Made by a program: the position numbers and the translations under genes. A DNA stretch of 6,756 nucleotides from CAYPOY01 sp964412395 (lineage in GTDB: Bacteria; Chloroflexota; Anaerolineae; B4-G1). Where the stretch lies: assembly GCA_964412395.1 (NCBI GenBank), contig CAYPOY010000293.1, positions 1-6,756 of the forward strand. Direction: 5' to 3'. The notes under the pieces were generated by a model that worked only from the letters and a program-made list of their open reading frames with translations, had not been told where the DNA came from and did not search any database. Below, piece by piece: positions 1-4,851 of this stretch (position 1 is the stretch's first letter; each line of letters starts with the position of its first letter).

Positions 1-35
1 CTTGTCCTGAGCGAAGCCGAAGGGCTCAGGGCAGG
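1..35 (+). repeat. Hairpin repeat inside kinase coding frame
   Basis: Positions 1-12 pair with 24-35 as a 12-bp stem with two G-U pairs; the loop is 11 nt (GAAGCCGAAGG). A related copy lies at 1132-1154 in the opposite orientation and matches 1-23 at 19 of 23 positions. Similar CTTGTCCTGAGCGAAG-type repeats are, from memory, abundant in Chloroflexota genomes. Here the repeat is read in frame as LVLSEAEGLRAG within the kinase. The true left end may lie outside the window. Confidence 0.75.
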
Positions 36-96
36 CGAGGAAGGCGTGGGCACCATCTTCACCATCTGGCTGCCCCTCACCGATGCCCAGGTGTAG
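1..96 (+). CDS. Histidine kinase, C-terminal end (partial)
   Basis: The reading frame is open from the window edge to a TAG at 94-96 and encodes 31 residues. The last part, GVGTIFTIWLPLTDAQV, is the typical end of a HATPase_c domain: the strand after the G2 box, usually G-x-G-T-x-F-x-[IL]-x-LP. It closely parallels the end of the hybrid kinase at 1669-2784 (GVGSTFTIRLPVAGEA). The gene is therefore probably a sensor or hybrid kinase that autophosphorylates with ATP and passes phosphate to a receiver such as the next gene. The catalytic motifs lie outside the window. Oddly, the residues just before GVGT (LVLSEAEGLRAG) are encoded by a dispersed hairpin repeat rather than by the usual short V-x-S-x-x-G linker. 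The next gene starts about 60 bases downstream, so the two may be co-transcribed. Confidence 0.8.
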   Translation, partial: LVLSEAEGLRAGEEGVGTIFTIWLPLTDAQV

Positions 97-155
97 CATA
101 ATGCCACAACAGTTGAAAGCAGATGATGAGCGAGATGGACGAGAAAGGTGAGTTA

Positions 156-557
156 ATGAGTGAACAACGTATCCTGGTCGTCGAGGACCACAAGCCCCTT
201 TTGGCAGGCATTCGAGACATCCTGGAGGCAGAAGGCTATACCGTCTTCACCGCTCTCGACGGGGTAGAGGCGCTCCAGGTGATGGAGCAGGTCTGTTTTG
301 ACCTGATCATAGTGGACATCATGATGCCCGTGATGGACGGATATGTTCTCTATGAGACAGTTCGCGCCCGGCCGGAATGGGCGACCATCCCCGTCATTTT
401 CCTGACTTCCCAGGCGGAGAGCAAGGACCTGCTGAAGGGGCAGGAGCTGGGAGTCGAGGGCTACATCACCAAGCCCTTCGACCCCCAGAAACTGCTGGAG
501 ACGATTCGCGCCTTAATAGAGCGTGGTAGTGTGCAATGTCATCAAGTTAAGACCTGA
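156..557 (+). CDS. Stand-alone response regulator receiver (CheY-like)
   Basis: The product is a 133-residue single receiver domain with no output domain, so it probably acts through protein contacts or phosphorelay in the cytoplasm. Visible landmarks are the acidic pair E10-D11 after the first strand, phospho-acceptor D54 in IIVDIMMP, switch residue T84 in IFLTS and K106 in TKPF. The start at 156 is preferred because AAAGGTGAG at 144-152 is a good ribosome-binding site and because residues from here align without gaps to the receiver of the kinase at 1669. In-frame ATGs at 123 and 126 would add 10-11 charged residues. By hand, the two receivers share about 73 of 118 residues. After residue 118 the similarity stops: this protein ends in an unrelated tail (GSVQCHQVKT), and the TGA stop lies inside an inverted repeat that begins at 551. 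It could be a natural single-domain regulator or a hybrid kinase cut short by repeat insertion. Confidence 0.9.
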   Translation: MSEQRILVVEDHKPLLAGIRDILEAEGYTVFTALDGVEALQVMEQVCFDLIIVDIMMPVMDGYVLYETVRARPEWATIPVIFLTSQAESKDLLKGQELGVEGYITKPFDPQKLLETIRALIERGSVQCHQVKT

Positions 558-663
558 CAGGTTTCCGCGGATGCCTTTTGGAGCCAGATTCGACCCGTTC
601 AGGAGTGCAATGACACCGAGAAGTGACCTCTGAGGCTCTCTGGGATTTCGCGGGGTGCTCTGA

Positions 664-680
664 GCGGGCGTGCCGCCCGC
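664..680. repeat. 7-bp/3-nt hairpin 1
   Basis: GCGGGCG (664-670) pairs perfectly with CGCCCGC (674-680) around a TGC loop. It lies inside element A. There is no T-run after it, so it is not a classical intrinsic terminator. Confidence 0.6.
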
Positions 681-722
681 GCCGCACATCTGGGAGTAGT
701 GCATCGCCTCAACGCCACATAC

Positions 723-739
723 GGGGACGGCACGTCCCC
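723..739. repeat. 7-bp/3-nt hairpin 2
   Basis: GGGGACG (723-729) pairs perfectly with CGTCCCC (733-739) around a GCA loop. It has the same geometry as the hairpin at 664-680, and its loop is the reverse complement of that loop. On the + strand it is followed by TTTG only, which is too short a T-tract for a convincing terminator. Confidence 0.6.
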
Positions 740-822
740 TTTGAGCATACCTACCCCGCGAAACCCGGAAGATCCACCTCTGAAACCTGTCAGGTCTGGT
801 GGTGGAACATCCCCGCCTCCTG

Positions 823-958
823 CTCCGCGTCGTTCGCTGAGACTCCCACCAAGCCCTGTGCCACAGGCCAGGATCAAGTCGGCCGGGGGGAGTGATTCAG
901 GCAGGTAGTCCTCCGGGTAGTCTATCACAGGTGGCAGGACCGCTGCTCCCGGGCGCAT
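823..958 (-). pseudogene. Possible gene remnant (DUF166-like stretch)
   Basis: Read on the - strand, this stretch gives a protein-like sequence with AVLPPVIDYPEDYLPESLP followed by PADLILACG. The pattern of a proline-rich acidic linker, then a hydrophobic strand ending in glycine, resembles from memory the middle of DUF166 (thymidylate synthase-like) proteins. Only about 45 residues are readable. Downstream it degenerates into low-complexity Gly/Pro/Arg sequence, and upstream it stops at the left arm of repeat element B (952). No ribosome-binding site is evident. If real, it is a fragment left by repeat insertion or deletion; the alternative is chance translation of GC-rich DNA. The family assignment is a guess. 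Confidence 0.3.
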
Positions 959-1110
959 CTACAAGTTGGGGGAAGGACAGACCTCGGAGGTTTACACGGT
1001 GTCTTGCTTGACCAGATGCGCCAGTTGGAGCGGTTTTTGAGCCCGAAAATGGCCTTACGGAAACCTCCGAGGTCTTGACTTGTGATACTCCCCCAAGTTT
1101 TGTATGCGCC
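952..1110. repeat. Inverted-repeat element B (MITE-like)
   Basis: Inner arms are exact 15-bp inverted copies at 979-993 (AGACCTCGGAGGTTT) and 1061-1075. Outer arms match more loosely: GGCGCAT at 952-958 against ATGCGCC at 1104-1110, and TTGGGGGA at 966-973 against TCCCCCAA at 1089-1096. The 67-base centre (994-1060) shows no gene. The 159-bp length, multi-segment terminal inverted repeats and lack of coding capacity fit a small non-autonomous element or a long imperfect hairpin. I could not identify flanking target-site duplications. The inner arm differs from that of element A only at the three central bases of a 14-mer. Confidence 0.65.
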
Positions 1111-1131
1111 GATGAGAGAGCGTAAACCAAT

Positions 1132-1154
1132 CCTTCGACTAAGCTCAGGACAGG
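1132..1154. repeat. Half-copy of the position-1 repeat, inverted
   Basis: This 23-bp stretch, beginning CCTTCGACTAAGCTC, is the reverse complement of positions 1-23 at 19 of 23 sites. Only one stem arm plus the loop is present, so it is a half-copy. It ends in AGGACAGG, nine bases before the GTG proposed as the start of the broken lipoprotein gene, so the repeat may have contributed a ribosome-binding site. Confidence 0.65.
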
Positions 1155-1162
1155 TTCTGCTT

Positions 1163-1564
1163 GTGAAGCATACTGCCAAAGTGGTATGGGGGATACTATT
1201 GCTCGTCCTGTTGAGTGGCTGCGCGGGTGCATCGCAGCCACCTACCGGCCAGCGGGTGTTAAACGTGGGGATGATCCTGGCCAGAGGGGGTCTGGGCGAA
1301 CGGTCGTTTAATGACTCGGCCTACGAGGGCTTGCAGGAGGCCCAAAGACAGTTCGGGATTCGCTTTGAGACGGCTGACTTTACCTCCGACGAGGCCAATC
1401 TGGAAGCGTTGCGCGGCTTGGCGCGACCAGCGGGATTTCGAGGCAGGTCAATTATACGTGCGTGCCAGCCGCGGTTTGCAAATTATGCTCTCAGCCCCCG
1501 TCTCGGGGGCGGCCCATGCAAGATGGTGCTCGACATAAGACGCCCCCGGGGACGGTGGCTGTGA
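1163..1564 (+). pseudogene. Truncated BMP-family substrate-binding lipoprotein
   Basis: BMP (basic membrane protein, PnrA/TmpC-like) proteins are lipid-anchored ligand binders of ABC importers, often for nucleosides. From the GTG at 1163 the product has a lipoprotein signal: K2 and K6, a hydrophobic run at 7-17, then lipobox LSGC with C20. Next comes the family N-terminus, LNVGMILARGGLGERSFNDS followed by AYEGLQEAQ. Similarity fades after ALRGLAR near 1424. The remainder, rich in Arg, Gly and Pro, is unlike the family and runs to TGA at 1562-1564, for 133 residues against roughly 330-370 in full members. A 7-bp hairpin lies in the foreign tail. No downstream permease or ATPase gene is present. 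The frame is also open upstream to a GTG at 1082 and an ATG at 1112, but those residues are encoded by repeats. It is probably a non-functional 5' fragment. Confidence 0.7.
1494..1510. repeat. 7-bp/3-nt hairpin 3
   Basis: GCCCCCG (1494-1500) pairs perfectly with CGGGGGC (1504-1510) around a TCT loop. It has the same stem and loop lengths as the hairpins at 664 and 723. It lies in the non-homologous tail of the truncated lipoprotein gene. No T-run follows. Confidence 0.5.
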
Positions 1565-1586
1565 GCAATGTTGAATGTATGGTGTG

Positions 1587-1615
1587 TTGCCAGTCATTGG
1601 TAGCTGTGCTATAAT
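1587..1615 (+). promoter_or_regulatory. Sigma-70-type promoter for the hybrid kinase
   Basis: A -35 box TTGCCA (1587-1592), a 17-bp spacer and a perfect -10 box TATAAT (1610-1615) are preceded by an extended -10 TGC (1607-1609). Transcription should begin near 1622, giving a leader of about 47 nt before the ATG at 1669. The 11-mer TGTGCTATAAT recurs exactly at 5624-5634. Confidence 0.8.
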
Positions 1616-1668
1616 TTCATTGAGTGTTATCACAGGGTCCACGTAAAGTGAAGACCGGAGGAAAAAAC

Positions 1669-2784
1669 ATGGGCAAACAACGCATCTTAGTCGTAGACGA
1701 TCACGAGCCCTTGCTGGTGGCTATACGGGGTATTCTGGAGGGAGAGGGCTACGCCGTCTTCACCGCCACCAATGGGGCACGGGCGTTGCAGATGATGGAG
1801 GAGGTCTATCCCAACCTGATCGTGGCGGACATCATGATGCCCCGAATGGACGGGTACGGTCTCTACGAAGCGATTCGCAACCAGTCAGAATGGGTGACCA
1901 TTCCCTTCATCTTCCTGACCGCCAAGGCGGAGAAAGCGGACAGGTTGAAGGGAAAGGACATGGGAGCAGAGGATTACCTCACCAAGCCCTTTGACCCCCA
2001 GGAGTTGGTGGTGGCTGTCCGCAGCCGACTGGGGCGTGCCCGGGACATTCAGGAAGTCGCGGAAGCGAGGTTCGATCAACTCAGGCAGCAGATCGTCAAC
2101 GTACTGGGCCACGAACTGCGCACCCCTCTCACTTACGTCCGTGGTTACACCGAATTGGCGTTGGAGGATGTCCCCTCCCTCTCTTCCGATCAGGTCCAGG
2201 AGTTCTTGCTGGGGATCAAGCGAGGCGCTGACCGGCTGTACCGGTTGGTGGAGAATCTCCTGTTGTTGGTCCAGTTGGACACCGGCCGGACGGCCGAGGA
2301 ATTTCGTGTACTGGTCTGTGTGCACCGCGATCTGGGTGCGACCCTGGACGTCGTGATTCATCAGCATGAGAGGCAGGCAGCGGCCCAAGGGGTGACCCTG
2401 GAGCTAGAGGCGGAGCCAAACCTGCCGCCAGTACGGCTGTGTGAGCCACTCTTCGTGGACGCGCTAGGCCGGCTGGTTGACAACGGTATCAAGTTCTCCC
2501 GAGACGAGGGGAAACAGGTGACAGTAAGCGCTCGGGCCGCTGATGGGTGGTTAGAGGTGACCGTAGCCGACGAAGGGGTGGGTATCCACGCTAAGGAACT
2601 GCCTCACCTCTTCGAGCGGTTCCGGCAGATTGATCGAGAGACGATGGAGCAGCAGGGGACTGGCCTGGGGCTGGCCCTCGCTCAGGAACTGATCCACCTG
2701 CACGACGGCGAGATCACCGTGGAGAGCACACCTGGAGTAGGCAGTACCTTCACCATTCGGCTGCCGGTGGCCGGAGAAGCGTAA
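1669..2784 (+). CDS. Hybrid histidine kinase, receiver-HisKA-HATPase
   Basis: This 371-residue soluble protein has an N-terminal receiver (about 3-118) with D10-D11, phospho-acceptor D54 in VADIMMP, T84 and K106. A helical linker (about 120-140) leads to a HisKA dimerisation domain with phospho-acceptor H148 in the H-box GHELRTPLTYVRGY. The HATPase_c domain follows, with N272 in the N-box LVDNGIKFS, G1 box DEGVGI at 301-306, an F-box around LFERF at 314-318 and G2 box GTGLGLALAQ at 330-339. No transmembrane or sensory domain is seen, so the kinase is probably controlled by phosphorylation of its own receiver, as in phosphorelays. The start at 1669 follows GGAGG (1657-1661) at a 7-nt spacing and matches the other receiver's start. 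The in-frame frame upstream to 1624 has no better site. An extended -10 promoter lies just upstream. No output domain or regulon can be inferred. Confidence 0.93.
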   Translation: MGKQRILVVDDHEPLLVAIRGILEGEGYAVFTATNGARALQMMEEVYPNLIVADIMMPRMDGYGLYEAIRNQSEWVTIPFIFLTAKAEKADRLKGKDMGAEDYLTKPFDPQELVVAVRSRLGRARDIQEVAEARFDQLRQQIVNVLGHELRTPLTYVRGYTELALEDVPSLSSDQVQEFLLGIKRGADRLYRLVENLLLLVQLDTGRTAEEFRVLVCVHRDLGATLDVVIHQHERQAAAQGVTLELEAEPNLPPVRLCEPLFVDALGRLVDNGIKFSRDEGKQVTVSARAADGWLEVTVADEGVGIHAKELPHLFERFRQIDRETMEQQGTGLGLALAQELIHLHDGEITVESTPGVGSTFTIRLPVAGEA

Positions 2785-2806
2785 CGCGGAGGCAGATGAC
2801 CTGTTA

Positions 2807-2851
2807 CTTGCATCTGGTGCAAGCGGGCCCGGCAATTCTTGGAGAGCCGGG
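2807..2851 (+). other. Two small hairpins in intergenic gap
   Basis: After the kinase stop, CTTGCA (2807-2812) can pair with TGCAAG (2818-2823) and CCCGGC (2828-2833) with GCCGGG (2846-2851). Neither is followed by a T-tract, so a rho-independent terminator is not supported. The second stem would cover part of the GGGGAG motif that could serve a TTG start at 2861. The rest of the gap up to 3013 holds only the possible N-terminal extension of the metallopeptidase. Confidence 0.3.
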
Positions 2852-3013
2852 GAGTGAAGTTTGACTACGTGTGTGGGTCTGCTTCAGGGCCGGGAGCGAG
2901 AGGAGGCGCTGGAGCAGATTTGTTTTGGAGGCCTTCGGTCAGCCCTGCGGCGGGATCAGGAGATCCTCGCCGATTGGGTTCGTGGGAGCGTCGGTGCACT
3001 GTGGGGCTGGAGT

Positions 3014-3382
3014 ATGGACCGCCGAGCTTTTGAGCGTCTCGTGGCCGAGGCCCTGAACGACCTGCCCGAGACTTTCCGGGAGAAACTGGATAACATTCAA
3101 GTTGTAGTTGAGGACTGGCCAGACCGCGAGACGATGCGGCTGGCCGGAGTGCGCCATCCGGCGCAGTTTCTGGGTTTCTATCACGGCGTCCCGCAGACAA
3201 AACGCACCCACAACTACGGTCTGGTCCTGCCGGACAAGATCACCATCTATCAACGCCCGATCGAGATGCGTTGCAGTACAGCGGAACAGGTACGCACAAC
3301 TATCCGTCGCGTCCTCCGGCACGAAGTGGCGCATCATTTCGGGCTGGATGACGCACGACTGCGGGAGATAGGGGCATACTGA
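3014..3382 (+). CDS. MMP1-type zincin metallopeptidase (small)
   Basis: From the ATG at 3014 the product is 122 residues and matches the layout of the Zincin_1 (PF06262, formerly DUF1025) family: an N-terminal MDRRAFERLVAEAL and LP segment, a V-V-V-E-D-W-P strand, FLGFYHGVP, a YGLVLPDKITIY strand and a C-terminal minimal zinc site. That site is HEVAHHFGLDD, with H103, E104, H107, G110 and D113 fitting HExxHxxGxxD. All expected zinc and catalytic residues are present, so it should be an active cytoplasmic protease, although family substrates are not known to me. The same frame is open upstream to a TTG at 2861 behind a good GGGGAG (2849-2854) site, which would add 51 mostly helical residues. 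I prefer 3014 because family members usually start here, although its nearest Shine-Dalgarno-like GGAG is only one base from the ATG. No promoter was found in the gap. Confidence 0.88.
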   Translation: MDRRAFERLVAEALNDLPETFREKLDNIQVVVEDWPDRETMRLAGVRHPAQFLGFYHGVPQTKRTHNYGLVLPDKITIYQRPIEMRCSTAEQVRTTIRRVLRHEVAHHFGLDDARLREIGAY

Positions 3383-3459
3383 TTAAAGCTCGATGCTTGA
3401 TGCGTGAGAGGCTAACATGGCGTCTGGATCACGTTTCGCGCGTCATGGCTCACGGCCTT

Positions 3460-3488
3460 TTGTCACTTCTGATTGCCGGTAGTATAAT
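3460..3488 (+). promoter_or_regulatory. Sigma-70-type promoter for ATPase operon
   Basis: TTGTCA (3460-3465) and TATAAT (3483-3488) are separated by exactly 17 bp, one mismatch from consensus overall. The predicted start is near 3495, giving a 5' leader of about 69 nt. The gap from 3383 to 3459 shows nothing else that I can support. Confidence 0.8.
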
Positions 3489-3501
3489 GTGCGCCGCCTG
3501 T

Positions 3502-3558
3502 ACGTGGAGGAAGATAGTGCCTCAAAGTGAGGGTAGCTGAACGTGGAGTAGGAGATAG
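3502..3558 (+). promoter_or_regulatory. Leader with duplicated purine-rich motif
   Basis: The leader contains ACGTGGAGGAAGATAG (3502-3517) and a near copy ACGTGGAGTAGGAGATAG (3541-3558). They are identical except for a 3-nt insertion and one further change. Between them CCTCA (3520-3524) can pair with TGAGG (3528-3532). The second copy supplies the GGAG (3551-3554) used by the ATG at 3564, so the first may be a decoy ribosome-binding site. A regulatory role is inference. Confidence 0.35.
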
Positions 3559-3563
3559 GAAAT

Positions 3564-4850
3564 ATGGCACAGCATGCGTCAATCGCCCCGGCATCAACCC
3601 CATTTATCCCACCGGCGCCGACCTCGATCAAAGAGACAGGACTTGGATTAGGATTCCTGACTGACCTGGCGATCAAGATCATGTACTTCGAGGGGAACAT
3701 TTCAGGCTACGCGTTGGCCGAGCAGATGAAACTTCCCTACTCTGGTATTGTGGACCAGGCGTTGGAATTCCTCAAACGCGAGAAGTTGTGCGAAGTGAAA
3801 GGGACTGGAGGATACGGGGAGGCAGCCTACCAGTACGCCATTGCTGAGAAGGGGCGTGCTATAGCGCGCGAAGCGCTCGCCCGCAGCCAATACGCCGGCC
3901 CCGCGCCCGTTACATTGGAGACCTATACCGAGGCGATACGCCGCCAGCCTCTAGGCGAGGTCGTTGTTCACCAGCGCACCATGCGCCAGGCTCTATCCCA
4001 CCTGGTCATCAACGAGGAAACCTTTGCCCAGTTGGGGCCAGCGGTCAACTCGGGTCGCTCTCTCTTCCTCTTTGGTCATCCAGGCAACGGCAAGACCGCC
4101 ATCGCTGAGAGCATTGGCAAGATGATACTGGGCGACGCAATGTGTATCCCCTACGCGGTAGAAATAGGGGGCCACGTCATCAGAGTTTTCGACAACGTCA
4201 ACCACGTAGTAGTCGAGGGCTCGCCCAACCAGGGTCACGACCCACGTTGGGCGCGCGTCCAGCGACCCGTCATCATTACCGGGGGTGAACTGACCTTAGA
4301 GACGCTCGACCTGGTATACGACGAGACCAACAAATACTACGAAGCACCTTTCCAGGTGAAAGCCAACGGCGGTCTGCTACTGATTGATGACTTCGGACGT
4401 CAGCAGGTCCGGCCCCGAGATTTGCTCAACCGGTGGATCATACCTCTGGAGAAGCGCGTGGACTTCCTGACCCTCCACACTGGCCGCAAGATCGAGGTTC
4501 CCTTCGACGTTCTGATTGTCTTTTCGACCAACCTGGCCCCCCGCGACCTGGTGGACGAGGCCTTCCTGCGGCGCATCCGTCACAAGATCGAGGTCAAAGA
4601 TCCCTCCTGGGACGAGTATCGCGAGATCTTCCGACGAATATGTGCAGCCAAAGGTGTGCCTTACGACGACCGAGGACTGACCTACTTGATCCAGGAGCAC
4701 TACCTCAAACCCAAACGCCCCAGACGTGCTTGCCATCCCCGCGATATCGTGGACCAGTTGGTAGACATCGCCCGTTATCTGAACGTACCGCCCACGCTGA
4801 GCAAAGACCTGATGGACCGGGCCTGCGACGCCTATTTCGTCGAGATCTAG
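3564..4850 (+). CDS. Winged-helix/AAA+ ATPase, uncharacterised conserved family
   Basis: This 428-residue protein has a low-complexity Pro/Ala start (1-20), a winged-helix-like domain (about 28-105, with ISGYALAEQMKLPYSGIVDQ followed by ALEFLKREKL, then a GTGGYG wing), a linker and an AAA+ core. Walker A is GHPGNGKT (171-178, K177). Walker B is LLLIDDFG with D275-D276, so Asp replaces the usual Glu. Sensor 1 is N323 in FSTN, arginine-finger candidates are R336/R337 in FLRRIRHKI, and R393 in CHPRD fits sensor 2. The signature PAVNSGRSLFLFGHPGNGKT resembles, from memory, a family found in several phyla and annotated only as ATPase. Its molecular role and DNA binding are unproven. A MoxR-like or transcription-linked remodelling ATPase is the main alternative reading. 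The gene has its own promoter, GGAG at 3551 as ribosome-binding site, and ends one base before the phosphodiesterase start, which suggests a coupled operon. Confidence 0.9.
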   Translation: MAQHASIAPASTPFIPPAPTSIKETGLGLGFLTDLAIKIMYFEGNISGYALAEQMKLPYSGIVDQALEFLKREKLCEVKGTGGYGEAAYQYAIAEKGRAIAREALARSQYAGPAPVTLETYTEAIRRQPLGEVVVHQRTMRQALSHLVINEETFAQLGPAVNSGRSLFLFGHPGNGKTAIAESIGKMILGDAMCIPYAVEIGGHVIRVFDNVNHVVVEGSPNQGHDPRWARVQRPVIITGGELTLETLDLVYDETNKYYEAPFQVKANGGLLLIDDFGRQQVRPRDLLNRWIIPLEKRVDFLTLHTGRKIEVPFDVLIVFSTNLAPRDLVDEAFLRRIRHKIEVKDPSWDEYREIFRRICAAKGVPYDDRGLTYLIQEHYLKPKRPRRACHPRDIVDQLVDIARYLNVPPTLSKDLMDRACDAYFVEI

Positions 4851-4851
4851 G

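Larger units (their letters stand above)
551..796. repeat. Nested inverted-repeat element A
   Basis: The outer arms are exact 15-bp inverted copies at 551-565 (GACCTGACAGGTTTC) and 782-796. Inside them a second exact 10-bp pair, TTTCGCGGGG at 646-655 and CCCCGCGAAA at 754-763, extends imperfectly outwards to about 632 and 778. Two compact hairpins (664-680 and 723-739) sit in the middle. The element starts inside the stop codon region of the receiver gene. I see no coding signal, so it looks like a non-autonomous, MITE-like or REP-like insertion, possibly composite. A related degenerate motif, GACCTCTGAGGCTC, lies at 625-638. Confidence 0.65.

Noticed and set aside
97..102. CATAAT as a -10 box for the stand-alone receiver
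   Set aside because: No acceptable -35 hexamer is found 16-18 bp upstream, and the gene may be read from the upstream kinase promoter.
551..796. CRISPR-like or terminator interpretation of the repeats
   Set aside because: Repeats are inverted pairs rather than regularly spaced direct repeats, and the hairpins lack T-tracts.
599..958. Long - strand open frame across repeat element A
   Set aside because: Only the first 45 or so residues look protein-like. The rest is repeat and hairpin DNA with low-complexity translation, so I kept only a low-confidence remnant.
1885..2388. Long - strand open frame of 167 codons
   Set aside because: It lies entirely antisense to the well-supported hybrid kinase and shows no domain motif or ribosome-binding site.
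3487..3540. Short leader peptide starting at ATG 3487
   Set aside because: Its start codon overlaps the -10 box, so it would not be in the transcript.
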